Assembly (NCBI GenBank): GCA_029718625.1
Contig: CM056379.1
Span: forward strand, 66,491,626-66,555,625
Direction of reading: 5' to 3'
DNA length: 64,000 bases
DNA from: Synaphobranchus kaupii
Lineage: Eukaryota; Chordata; Actinopteri; Anguilliformes; Synaphobranchidae
Shown here: piece by piece, positions 53,512 through 64,000 of the stretch
Layout of the letters: each line of letters starts with the position of its first letter
How positions within the stretch are numbered: position 1 is the first letter of the stretch
Notes under the pieces: generated by a model
Told to the model about the DNA's origin: nothing
Databases searched by the model: none
The model's input: the letters and a program-made list of their open reading frames with translations, nothing else
Made by a program: the position numbers and the translations under genes

Positions 53512-53885
53512 TTAAAGGTATACTATGTAGTTTCATTGTAAACAACTCGTTCTTTGTTTACATTAAAATTTTCTCCCCAAAAAACTTTGTATATGTCCTT
53601 ATGGTCTAATAAACATGTTGAATGTATTTCCTACCTCATAAGTCGTTCGCAAAGTGTTTTTTTGTTAATGTTTTGAATGTTACGCTGTTGACATCCCGCC
53701 GCCATTTTTAAAGCCAGAAACAGCTAAAATGGTGTAAACGTCATGAATGGGCGGTTCCTGCTCATTTGATTGACATGACCAGGCCATGTGGGCAGGCTTT
53801 CAGTTAAACTCTTATTTTAGCTTAGGACCGAAACATGCCTCACGCAAATACGCGAACGTGGACGAACGTTCTAAGAGCTTGTCAT

Positions 53886-54048
53886 GCGAACAGTTTTTTT
53901 TTTTGCCATGACATTTGTGAAAGACAAGCCAGAGCGTTGCAGCAAGGGACGCTATAGCAGCAACAACAGTAAACAACTTTCTTGTTCGATCTCTGCTTTC
54001 CTCTGGTTTGTCTTTCACAAATGTCATGGCAAAAGAAAAACTGTTCGC
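53886..54048. repeat. Hairpin in the TTAA element
   Basis: GCGAACAGTTTTTTT..GCCATGACATTTGTGAAAGACA is mirrored by the complement ending CTGTTCGC; arms of about 48 bp with a loop of about 65 bp. Confidence 0.75.
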
Positions 54049-54175
54049 GTAGCTCGAAGTGGCTACGTTCGCGTAGCTATTTGCGTACGTTTCTGCCCTT
54101 ACTCATTAGCAAGATGTTTTCAGCCGAGGAGGTAACAATATCATTATAAAAATAGCGCCCATTACAATACATTAT

Positions 54176-54250
54176 AGTCATTTAGCAGACGCTTTTATCC
54201 AAAGCGACATACAATAAGTGCATACAGAAATGTCATCGAAGTAACTACAG
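54176..54250. repeat. Teleost interspersed repeat fragments (two)
   Basis: TCATTTAGCAGACGCTTTTA then TCCAAAGCGACATACAATAA, a very common fish sequence. A second partial copy lies at about 54567-54624. Confidence 0.75.
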
Positions 54251-55099
54251 AACAGATAAGACAAAGCACATCCTTCCCATAACGTAGCAGCTATCGATAG
54301 CTAAGGCTATCTATTGTCGTGATGTTTGTTTATTGTTGACAATAGTCTATCATGTTTGACCAAACCTTGATCATGTAAATGGACACTACATTACATGCTC
54401 AAAGCATATAAGTTAGTAATCTTAGCTATTGCTCTGTAAATTTGACCACTGTTCATTTTCATAAAATAATTCGAAATCATAATTTTGTAATTCTGCTCGG
54501 TTCATTCTGTAGCCATCAACATCCAGTGGTCGCGGCCCCAGAGTAAGGGTGAGGGGCAGTCATTACATAAACATTACATTACAGTCATTTAGCAGACGCT
54601 TTTATCCAAAGCGACAATCGTGTTCGTGGTGGGCGAGGCAGGGCCAGGGGAAGAGGACAGCTTGATCAGAGTGACCGTGATAGTCAACAGACTCCGGGAG
54701 GAGAAACATTGCCATCTCAACAAAGTTGAGACGGAGCGGCACTTTTATCACAAAATGCGAAAAATACAATCAAATCAGAAATAAATATTTTCCCAAAATA
54801 AATTAGAGATACCCTCAATTAAAAAATTAAACAGACATCCAAGAACTCCCCATCCTCTTAGGAGAGGAGAGGACGTGCTGTGACCTGGCAGCACAATATA
54901 TAGCTGCCTGCCATCGTCTTAGGGACAGTGAGTGACAGAGATAATTATAAACCAATTTAAATTTTTTATATTTATTATATTCACTTTATAAGATCATATG
55001 TGTCGTTCTCATCATCATTATTATCATTTCTATTGATAATTATTATTATGTTTAATTGTACTTTTATTTTACATTATTGTTATTTCTAAATCCATAATC

Positions 55100-55265
55100 A
55101 AAGAAAAGTTCTTGTTTTCATGTATGGTTACTGTTCATTCGTTTCTAGTCTTTGCTGTTTTGTATTGTTCAGAGTTAGTAGTATGTCTTCGACTGTTTTA
55201 ATGCAGTATGCTTTGACAATACAGATTCAATGTCTTGTCATACCAATAAAGCAAATTGAATTGAG
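55100..55265 (+). repeat. LINE 3' tail fragment
   Basis: Ends CTTGTCATACCAATAAAGCA then AATTGAATTGA, a typical fish LINE end with polyadenylation-like AATAAA. No RT attached. Confidence 0.55.
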
Positions 55266-55426
55266 TGCACGGTCAGAGAAAATATGTGTGAAACGTCACC
55301 ACAATGCTCGTGCGTCGTCGTGCGTGTCTGAGAAGAACACGTGATAAGCAATTTTCTGGGAGCCCTTTTCTCCTACGTGCTCAATATTGCCATCTAGTGT
55401 TCTGAAACTACATAGTATACCTTTAA

Positions 55427-56777
55427 GAGTTTTAAAGAATGATTTTGATGGGGTTACAGGAATGGTTATAAAAATACACAAAAATTTAGTTAACCAAATC
55501 ATTCTTATTAAATTTATTCTCCCAATAAGATTAATTGGCAAATCTATCCAATTTTTGATATTATCTTTCAGTTTATTAAACAATGTATAAAAACGATCTT
55601 TTAATAATTGCTTCTTGCTTGAACTAATATAACAGCCTAACTATTTTATATTTTTGGATTGCCATTTAAATTCAGAAAATTCCTCAAGATTATAATGCAA
55701 ATCTTGATTTATTGGCATTATTTTGGTTTTATCTTTATTAATTTTATAACCTGAAATGTTTGAATATTCATTAATTATTGCCATAATAGGAGGTAATGAT
55801 GTGGAGCTGTCACTTAAATAAAGGAGAAGAATAAATTAAATTTGTACGTTTCTTTTCCTATTGTTACACCTTTGATTTCTTCGGTTTGTCTAATTTACTG
55901 GGCTAGAGGCTCAATAGCAAAAAGTCAAAGAGATAAAGGACAGCCTTGTCTGGTATCTCTTTAATGAGATCGTATCAGGAAAGGTATTATTGGTATAGAT
56001 TTGTGTCTGGGGACATTTACATATTATTTTAATAAAATCAAATCTTTGGGAAATTAAACTTTTCTAAGATTTTAAATAAAAAAGGCCATTCAAACCGATC
56101 TGCATCTACTGCCATTAGGACTGTATTTAATTCAGTTTTCTTGATATATTGTATAAGAGTTAGGCATATACAAGTATTGGTTTGCAAATGTCTCTTTTTT
56201 ATTAAACCTGTTTGGTTCCAATGAATAATATCAGGTAAAACCTTTGTGATTCTATTACTATGCCATTTTGAGATTATCTTTGCATCACTATTAATCAGAG
56301 AAATTGGTCTATAATCTGATGTAGTAAATCCCAGTCTACCTGGTTTTAAAATCACAGAGATGATGGGTTGATATGGGAGAGAGTTCCTTGCAGGAATTTC
56401 ATGTAATACTTTCATAAATAACTGAGAGATTTGTTCCCAAAATTTAAGGAAGAACTCTGGGACGAAACCATCTGTTCCCGGTGTATTTCTTTTAGGGCTA
56501 TTTTTATTTATTTATTTAATTTCATTTTCCGTTATTTCTTTCCTTAATGCTATTTTATGTTCGGCTGAGATCTCTTTTAATTCAATTTAATCGAGAAATG
56601 GTACTGAATCATAATTAAATTAGTTCATATCGGATTTATATAAGTTTTCATAAAATGTTCTAAACTGCTCATTTGTTACATTATTATTTCTGATTAATTC
56701 TAAATCTTTATCTTTAAGAATAATTTGAGATTTTGCATTAATTCTTTTAGTTAGAGAACATAATTGTTTTCCTGATT
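55427..56777 (-). pseudogene. L1-type ORF2 reverse transcriptase segment
   Basis: Readable parts in order on the minus strand: ANKSGKQLCSLTKRINA near 56777-56730; PARNSLPYQPIISVILKPGR, TSDYRPISLINSDAKIISKW, VLPDIIHWNQTGLIKKRHLQ and the motif-A-like VDADRFEWPFLFK in frame 56415-56038; later KNWIDLPINLIGRINLIRMI and SKSFFKTLK in 55583-55427. Stops and small indels separate them. The catalytic motif C region was not found intact. Confidence 0.8.
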
Positions 56778-56802
56778 TATTAGCTCCTATACAGTACAAC
56801 TT

Positions 56803-58032
56803 ATCAGATCAAAAACGTTGTAAAAAAAGCCTACATAGGCCTATGTCGCATAGCCTACATAGCGCTGTCTATAAGTCCTTAATTCCAACTTGCAAAACCT
56901 GCCTTTAAAAGTATTGATATAAAAATGTGGCCAAGTTACAACTAACAATATTGCCTATCGTAGCTCACACTAAATAAACTTGCTCTATTCCAAAGCAATG
57001 CTATCCAAACTTTCCTAAATTATTTAATGCAACTTGGCCCTGTGTTTCTTTATCTTTGCATGTGAAGAGATTGTGCCTCATGGAACAACATATGATTTCA
57101 ATGAATGTTTTTAACAGTTGATTAATAATTACACTCCAGAAAGGATATGGTTGTACTTTGTTGGCAAGTTTACTTTAGAAAATGTACAGGTTTTAAAATG
57201 TTAACTGCTGCTACAGATTTCTTTACAATTCACAAACAGACATTTATATCAATAGTGTACATCATCATCGTGTACAATAGAGAAAGGGGTGATGAATAAA
57301 TAAATGCAGATAAAAATTAGTAATAATTTTACCTAGAAAATAGCGTACATATAGCATTTTTACAAACGTATCCAGACATGTTTGTGGGTCAGATGGTGGC
57401 AAATAAGTAATAGTACCAATTTTCTTAACATAATAGTAGTTATATATATATATGATATTTGCTAACAGAATTTTGTGAACACAAGGATATCTATGCTCTG
57501 TAGGACCACACAGGTTTTGATAGAAATCCAAATAAATAAATCAATAAATACATAATAATAATAATACATTTTATTAATTCTGTGCTTTTCATAGACCCAA
57601 AGCAGTGGATGCAGACAATTGTTCAAACATGCCCTATAGTGTAGTAATTTATCTGTTTAATTTTTAAGTGCAACACATCTGAATCAGAGTATTTCCACTA
57701 TAAATTATTTTCATTTTGCAGTTTGATGTGGCACATACAGTTTCATTTACCACATTCTCTTGAGATGGTAAGATGAAGAAACACATGCCCAAGTTGCATT
57801 AAATAATTTAGGAAAGTTTGGATAGCATTGCTTTGGAATAGAGCTAGTTTATTTAGTGTGAGCTACGATAGGCAATATTGTTAGTTGTAACTTGGCCACA
57901 TTTTGATATCAATACTTTTAAAGGCAGGCCTAGTTTTTGCAAGTTGGAATTAAGGACTTATAGACAGCGCTATGTAGGCTATGCGTGAGTAACTTGGCTT
58001 TTTTTTTACGTCGTAGAAGTTTTTGATCTGAT
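56803..58032. mobile_element. Module Y, copy 2
   Basis: Same inverted arms as Y copy 1, but the central 0.6 kb is in the opposite orientation, while the right flank (ATATCACTTCTTTTTTATAG, CTAACTAATGATGAATAATG) keeps the same orientation as at 37430. Confidence 0.75.
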
Positions 58033-59209
58033 ATCACTTCTTTTTTATAGCTAACTAATGATGAATAATGCATGAAGATAAACACGGAGAGAGACATGCA
58101 TTCCAAAGAAATGCATGCAGACATTCGCGTAACCATAACGCCCTCTATTGACAAGAATGAGAACAGTTATCCTATTACAGACAACACACAATTACATTAA
58201 AAGAGTTTGTAGATGAGCAGTATTTAATGTGTAATGAAATACAATGAACAGCACCACCTGAGCTATGGATCATGAAGAAGCATGTAAATTAATGAACCAA
58301 GTCTATATGGAGACATGCATGCACAATGGGCTAGACACAAACACATTCTAGCTGAAAGACATACAGCCTAAATAGCTAGTACAGCCTAAATAGTTTGCAC
58401 CAGTAAAATATGGAAATACAGTTTTAAAATAGGGCTATTAGTATTCTATAGAAAATTAAATACATTTAATGTTAGGCTATTCAACACTGGATTGCCGGAT
58501 ACGTAACTCCAACCTTCCATGTGTGGGCCACGAGCTAGCAAGCGAGTTAGTGAGTTCATAAGCACAGCAGAATTCCTTCGCAGTTTTTTTCCGGTAGTGT
58601 AGAATGTTACCTGCGGGAAATGTTTTGGTACCGGACAGGTAGGTTTAGTTTAGCTTTCTGTAGTGCAATGAATGTAGGCTATAAGGCATGTTGATTCGCT
58701 TCATAGTAGCTTAGCTTGTATCTGCTTCCTGACTAGAAGCAGACTGACGTTTCTCTGGCAACAGTAACGTTGGCTAACAAGCTTAATTGGACAACGCATA
58801 TTTCCCAGGAATCTTAACCAGAAAGAAAACAATAGGTACTACTAAGAAAGTACATACCAGAGATTCTTCTTCTTCTTATTATTATTATAATTAAAAGTGT
58901 TTGCAGTAAGCTACATTATCTGCAGAGTAGCGTAGACTAGAGCCACATTCAGAGGCTATTGTTTTTTGTTTTTTTTAAAGTGACTAACCATGAATCAGAT
59001 ATGTTTGGGGAATTGGCGGCTTTTAAATCCGATCTCTTAAAGTATTGCAGCTTAAAGGAGGCTATCATAAATTGTTAATGTAGGCTATTATCGTAAATTC
59101 TTAATTTTCCTAGTAGTTAATTTTATGGTGACATTGTGTTATGTGTGAAAAGGATAAAGTGAACAGAGCTGAAGTGAAGAAATTAATGAATAAAGAAATG
59201 TTGGGGTTC

Positions 59210-60645
59210 CAGGGGCCCAGATTAGCAGTCGTCCTATCGTCTCAGATGACTAAAAATAAAGAAGGACAACCTTTGATTTCCAAGTGATCGTCCTGCTGAC
59301 GACTGTGAATTTAGGATTTTATTATTTTTTTAATTAGCTAACTGGAACTATTTCTGTTTTACACTCATAACGTAACATACACGTTCGTCATGCACGGATA
59401 TTCAAAAATATTTCCTAAGTTCCAAATGGGAAAAGCGGCACACATTGTCACTCGCACGCAGTCTGTCTGTGCTCACCGCGTTGTTGTTGTTGCTGCTATG
59501 CCAGACTGCAGCAGTCAAGCGAGTTTGCAGCACACAGACACAACAGCGATATCAGCTAGTTAGTTAGCTCGCTAACGTTAGCGTTCACGGACATTGGGTA
59601 TCGATCTGTTGTTGCTAGTTGTTTGCCAACACAAGGCTTAGTAAGTGATCATGCATTTATCACTTACCAAGCCTTTAATTAGCAAGCAATATCCATGAAC
59701 ACTAGCTAGCTAACGTTAGTTACTGTCTGTATTCAGTTCAGTGAGCCCTCTCGCCAGGCTGAAGAATCGTTGTGATTTTCCTGCAGTGATTTCTCATCTC
59801 CGTCCTACAGTCCAAGCACAAATCACATCCCTGCTCGGTTACATCTAGGAATTATTAGCTAGTTATTACGTTAGCTACCATACCACACTCTAGTTGGGAC
59901 TGGAAAAAATCTCTCATTCGAGTCCCGACTAGTGTACGTTATGATATACTGTACAGTCAGAACACTAGTCGCTAACGCCACCTGCAGGCACCAGTCAGAA
60001 CTTCACTGCTACACAGTCCCATAAGCACACGCTCCCTGTTGTGCACGCTGCACAAGTCAAACATAAATATCCGTGGAGTAAAGGAAACATCGTGTCTATC
60101 TTTGGGCTACATGCGACGTAGTGATCGGATTTTCAAAGATGTGGAGATTTATTGAGGGTGCAAGTCCACCCCCCACTAAAAAGGCTAAAACCAAAGAAGA
60201 TCAGCAAAAAACTCAGATAAAATATGATTCAGAGAGCAGAGATCGCACTTTCCAGGAAAATTGGAAGGTGAATAGACCATGGCTTGCAGAGGAAGATATC
60301 GACGGACTCACCAACACACTCAATGTCAGATAAGATGGAATTTTGAATGTTAGGTGTTTGTTTTAGAGCAGTCTCAACCTTTTTTGTCTTCTGTGTTCCT
60401 TTTTTCTTTCATTGTGAGTACCTCCAGTTGAGAACCACAACCAGAGACAGAGCCCTACATAGATACATACACATACTGTATTCAAAATAAAGCATTTGAA
60501 AGTATTTGACGAAGTCTTTTTTGTTGCTCACCTACAGCGCTCGCAGTGATGCGAGTAGGACAAGTAACTTTTAGGAAGGACAAGTATCTTAGAAAAGATA
60601 CTTGTCCTTGGACAAGTATGACTTTTACCCTAATCTGGGCCCCTG
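59210..60645. mobile_element. Non-autonomous hAT with N-terminal exon
   Basis: TIR CAGGGGCCCAGATTAG with exact mirror at the right end. GGTTC stands on both sides (59205-59209, 60646-60650), shorter than the expected 8 bp. Subterminal AGGACAAGTA-type repeats and a hairpin (about 60578-60610) are present. The only coding trace is an N-terminal transposase exon. Confidence 0.75.
60139..60333 (+). pseudogene. hAT transposase N-terminal exon
   Basis: Reads MWRFIEGASPPPTKKAKTKE and then RDRTFQENWKVNRPWLAEED, a form of the RTF...W....PWL leader that precedes the TTF zinc finger in ZNF862/ZMYM-like hAT proteins. After PWLAEEDIDGL it leaves the family without the expected Cys residues. No core domain in the element. 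Confidence 0.5.
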
Positions 60646-60749
60646 GGTTCGGTTGCCACCGTCAGTCAGTCATGACCGCAAGAGCAGAGCGTAACACCCT
60701 CCCCAAACCAGACAAGAGCGAGCGTCCAGTTTGGGGAGGGTGTGATATA

Positions 60750-60983
60750 GTACAAGTGAAATACAAGTGAAACATTGAAGAGTTAATATTGGAAACCTCT
60801 TTTGCCTTTGCAATAAAAATACATTAATGTGTTAATGTGAAAATAATAACAGTCTAATAAATGAAAAGTACTTAACAGTTGCACATTTTTTTTGTGGAAA
60901 ATAAGCATGTGCCCTGCTGGGCTCGAACCCACAATCCTCTGTGTGAGAGACAGCAACTATAACCATTAGGCCACAGTAGCTTC
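60750..60983 (-). repeat. tRNA-like SINE unit S6
   Basis: Best preserved head: minus strand TGTGGCCTAATGGTTATAG (A-box region) and GGGTTCGAGCCC (B box, near 60919-60930), with the shared tail. Position in X equals that of S3 and S5. Confidence 0.65.
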
Positions 60984-61364
60984 TTGGAAAGCATGAAGCC
61001 ATTAGCTATATTAACATTAAAAAACATTAGTATGAAGCGTTTTTATTGGGCGATAAGCTTGATGAGCAGGTATATGGACCATACCCTCAAAGAATAATTC
61101 TCCCCATTGGATAACATCGCGATGGAGGCAGCCAATTTGGCAGGAAAAATAGGAAGAAGAAGAGGCAAGAGAAAAACGGCAAAATAACCCAAGTTTGGGG
61201 CTTTATTGTGTGGATGTGTGAAGTTGTATCTGAATGCTGCGTGGTTACATGAGGTCAGAACATACAGGAGTTAATGTTTTTAAGGGCTGAGAGTCTATGG
61301 TCATTGTGGTTACTTCTGTAGGAAACCCTGAAAAGTGCCAAACTCTCGGTGCTGTATAGGTATG

Positions 61365-61535
61365 GGGCATGCCCCACCAAGCTGTAACTTGGCGGATGGC
61401 ATACCTGCCATCCCAATGTATAAGTATGGGGCATGCCCCACCAAGCTGTAACTTGGCGGATGGCATACCTGCCATCCCAATGGGGCATGCCCCACTAAGC
61501 CGTAACTTGGCGGATGGCATACCTGCCATCCCAAT
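61365..61535 (-). repeat. Triplicated X terminus
   Basis: Three successive copies of the unit ATTGGGATGGCAGGTATG to GGGGCATGCCCC (minus strand), two with an added CATACTTATAC-like spacer. Other X copies have one. Each unit has the near-palindrome GGATGGCAGGTATGCCATCC and the palindrome GGGGCATGCCCC. Confidence 0.85.
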
Positions 61536-61561
61536 TTGAATTTAGTTTGTAAGTATTAGCT

Positions 61562-62660
61562 TTTCGTAGTAATAAAATATTGAGATCTAATTTAGCTTTA
61601 TCCCATTTTTTTTTTATCCGTTTCTTTTAAGAATGTTTTATGAATTTTTTCAAGTGTACATATAATTTTTTCCTTTTCTAAGATATTCTTTCCCAATTCT
61701 GATCCTTGTTTAGTTGCATAATATACGTATGATCATTCCTCTAATATATGCTTTAAAGGTATCCCATATGATCAATGCATTAGGTTTATCTTTGTCATCT
61801 ATATCAACATTTGTCTTCTTAAATAATCCAATCTCCCTGTTCATGTAATTAATAAAATTTAGAATCTTGTAAATATTTCCTATCAAATCTCCATATTTTA
61901 TGTGAAGATTTATTTACTGATGGTATAATACTCCATGTTACTGGAGCATGATCAGATATTATAATTTAATGAATATTTGCAGTAAGAATCTTTTCTATGT
62001 TTTTAGCAGACATAAAAATATAATCAAGTCTTGAATAGCTCTTTTGGGAGTGTGAATAAAAAGTATAATCTCTTGTAGTTGAATAAAGGAGTCTCCAGGT
62101 ATCTCGCAGCCTATTTATTTGGAAAAATCTGTTAAATCTGTTAATATTTTTGGAGGTCTAATAAACTTTTCCTTCTTTCCAATTCTGTCGTTTTTATTTA
62201 AAGAATAGTTTATATCCCCTCCAACTATTATAGTCCCTGTATCCAGAGTATCTAAAATATTCTGGATTTTATTTAGAAATTACATATTTAAGGAGGATTG
62301 TAGATAGAGACCAAAGTATATCTTTCACTGCACATAAAACAATTAATTATTAAGAATCTTCCTTCATTATCTTCATGTTGGGAGTTTAGTGTAAAAGAAA
62401 CATTTTTATTAATTAGAATACCCACTATTTCAACAATATGTAGAAACAAAAGCTTCACCTACCCAATATCTCTTTAAATATTTTATTTCTCCTTTTCTAA
62501 AGTGTAACTCTTGAAGGAAAGCCACATCCGATGATAACTTTGCTAGATGACTTAACACTTTCTGTTTTTTTACACCATCATGTAGTCCATTGACATTCCA
62601 TGTAGTCAATTGCAATTTATTTAAAAGTATCTTGGTATGAAGCGTTCTCTTATCACTCAT
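61562..62660 (-). pseudogene. L1-type ORF2 endonuclease segment
   Basis: Open at 62660-62430: LQLTTWNVNGLHDGVKKQ and SDVAFLQE, the first APE-type endonuclease motifs (Asn, Glu). Further on, in broken frames, GTIIVGGDINYSLN near 62225-62190 and ISDHAPVTWSI near 61960-61925 supply the GD.N and SDH motifs. The last codons before the X/Y insertion are LLLRKAN. Inactive. Confidence 0.8.
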
Positions 62661-64000
62661 GTTAGGTATATTGGCAACATAAATGCAGTCTATACATGTC
62701 GGTAATCATCACTTTATATCCAAATTGGATTATATCTATAATTAGGATTGGACAAGACCATTTATGGGGCCATGTCATTACGTAGTTTTTATTTTCTATG
62801 ACATCAATTAGGGAAGAAAAAAAGAAAAACAAAAAAAACACATTTAACATTACACCTACAAACATTACAACAATTACAACAAAACTAAGGTTATTTCTTA
62901 AGCACGCAAGCTTTTAGAGGGTTATAGCCTCCTATTCCACCCCAAAACCACATTGATATTAATAGACAATATAAATAAAACAAAGTTTCCTCTTTGTTTT
63001 TCCTTTTCCCCCTCCCCTCTCTCCTCCAATCTTCCTTTCACCCCCCCCCCCCCCCCCTTACTTTCCAAGTCTTACCTTTCCATTCTTTAATAGGTAGTGG
63101 ATAATTATAATTGAAATATCCTCAAATATTAGTAGTCTCCATTCGTCTCATAACATAACATCGCAAACATATTTACAAAGAAAATAGTCCTCATCTGAAC
63201 AAACATTAAATAAGTAAAGAACATAATAATTAAATAAAGAGAAAAATAAAAATAAATTAAATTAAATATAATAGAATAAAAACTTTCAGATATGTTCAGC
63301 TAGATGCCACAACATAATTTATACCATCTATACAGTTCATTATCCAATTCAAATTAGAAAGTAAATAAATAAATCTGACTTACTTTGTAGTCTTCAAATG
63401 GATTTTGAACATTGAAAAAAATAAGGGGAGAAAAAGAAGAAAAATAAATAAATAAATTGTCCAAATTGAGTTCATTTAGTTGACAACTCTATTTAAGTTG
63501 TAATTAATGTTGGAAATGTATTTTTCAAAGCGATAGTTGCAGCTTCCAGTGATGAAAATTGAGTCCAGTCATTACCTTCTCGAACCTACAACTTGGTCGG
63601 GAACCATAACTGTGATTGAATTCTGATCTTCTCCAGTTGCTTGGTATTAACCAATTTTAATTTATGGGATCCTAATAGTGTGAGGTAGGTCAGCATGACG
63701 TTTGTCATGCCACCCCACACACACAGATAGACAGACACACACACACATTTACACCTCTAATAGCTACCCCCCATTGCCTGTTCTCTGTGGCTAGCCCTTT
63801 CCGGTTTCCTAGGGCCCAGAACTGGCCATATGGTCAATTAGAGGTCCTACATTCCCTCTCTCTGAAGGGTTGATTACCACCTCTGTAAGTGATAAATCCT
63901 TCACACCAACATGACCTATTCATCTGAGGTAAACTTCAATTTACAGAAAATCAAGAGAGAGTAAATGGAGGTAGGTTACAATAGGTGACACAAAGATTTA
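62661..64000. other. AT-rich DNA upstream of the LINE endonuclease
   Basis: Could hold the LINE 5' UTR or a decayed ORF1, but I see no supported frame. It includes a C-run near 63041-63058 and a CACACA-rich stretch at about 63710-63750. A weak minus-strand peptide near 63640-63530 was not assignable. Confidence 0.45.

Larger units (their letters stand above)
53516..55422. mobile_element. TTAA-flanked element (Kolobok- or piggyBac-like), non-autonomous
   Basis: TIR AGGTATACTATGTAGTTTC and its mirror (GAAACTACATAGTATACCT), both flanked by TTAA (53512-53515, 55423-55426). It interrupts the LINE between codons for KTL and the FIW segment. No transposase seen. Contains a hairpin, two teleost repeat fragments and a LINE 3' tail. 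Confidence 0.75.
58090..61535. mobile_element. Family X, copy 3
   Basis: Starts ACATGCATTCCAAAGAAATG, follows the X centre and right arm, and ends in a triplicated terminus. It is interrupted by the hAT at 59210-60645. The left arm is missing, as in copy 2. Confidence 0.7.
56786..61553. mobile_element. X/Y composite, copy 3, with 8-bp target duplication
   Basis: TATTAGCT flanks both sides (56778-56785 and 61554-61561). Removing the insert and one copy restores LINE coding for RKANKSGK without a gap, so these boundaries are exact. The left end CCTATACAGTACAAC and right end GAATTTAGTTTGTAAG are not inverted repeats. Inside are Y copy 2, an X copy lacking its left arm, and a non-autonomous hAT. 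Confidence 0.75.
45100..62700 (-). mobile_element. L1-type LINE dismembered by four insertions
   Basis: ORF2 pieces appear in the right order on the minus strand: endonuclease (62660-61562), RT (56777-55427), RT end (53511-53434), C-terminal parts (52559-52008 and 46018-45479), then an A/T-rich 3' UTR to about 45100. Between them lie a third X/Y copy, a TTAA element, an unclassified segment and a hAT. Where target duplications can be removed, the frame joins smoothly. The 3' UTR has TATACATACATACAC-type simple repeats. The host LINE would be about 4 kb. An ORF1 is not confidently seen. Confidence 0.8.

Noticed and set aside
53812..54135. Two frames with MTFVKDKPE in both orientations
   Set aside because: They are the two arms of one hairpin, so the repeated peptide is a product of the inverted repeat.
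61365..61535. A Helitron 3' end
   Set aside because: Hairpins are present but there is no CTRR terminus or 5' TC, and copy 3 has an 8-bp target duplication, which Helitrons lack.

Overview
The window is eukaryotic repeat DNA, almost certainly from a teleost fish. Every recognisable protein belongs to a transposable element (Tc1, hAT, PIF/Harbinger, Ty3/gypsy, and L1-, L2- and I/Nimb-type LINEs), and several of the 3' tails, terminal repeats and SINE heads are ones familiar from fish genomes. There are no prokaryotic operons. I found no host protein-coding gene and no intact cellular tRNA or rRNA gene. Frequent short words such as TAGGCCTA and GTAGCCTAC would suit a clupeid-like fish, but that is a weak guess.

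Layout, left half. 1-2605: decayed Nimb/I-type LINE with reverse transcriptase and RNase H. 2606-7400: non-coding DNA with small hAT-like MITEs, a LINE scrap and LTR-like pieces. 7401-13457: a PIF/Harbinger-type element with TAG target duplications, interrupted by a 3.45-kb foldback element (called family X here), a Tc1 element with an open DNA-binding-domain frame, and a LINE tail. 13464-15350: a Tc1 deletion derivative, a gypsy integrase scrap split by a LINE tail, and a Harbinger transposase scrap. 15400-26165: an LTR-like repeat split by a 10.5-kb hAT-like insertion with perfect 8-bp target duplications. That insertion holds a nearly intact Ty3/gypsy element of Gmr1 type (integrase before reverse transcriptase) and an internally deleted L2 LINE with its own target duplication.

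Layout, right half. 26600-30830: palindromic MITEs, Tc1 ends and a 2.9-kb foldback. 30834-32859: a TIR element carrying a 361-codon chimeric Tc1 reading frame. 33200-34870: a MITE and a foldback element. 36287-39514: a second X copy joined to a 1.15-kb inverted-repeat module (Y). 40600-45050: an inverted repeat pair around a gypsy remnant and a SINE. About 45100-62700: one L1-type LINE in minus orientation, broken into five pieces by four insertions: a hAT with transposase, an unclassified 0.87-kb segment, a TTAA-flanked element, and a third X/Y copy that is itself interrupted by a non-autonomous hAT. 62661-64000 is mostly low-complexity DNA.

The genes do not form a pathway. The window is a layered record of insertion, and target duplications allow much of the order to be reconstructed. 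The best candidates for undescribed biology are the X/Y family (long inverted arms, two types of embedded tRNA-like SINE units, a Y module present in opposite orientations between matching right flanks), the two open but catalytically disabled Tc1 frames, and the Gmr1-type element whose capsid resembles the vertebrate SCAN domain.
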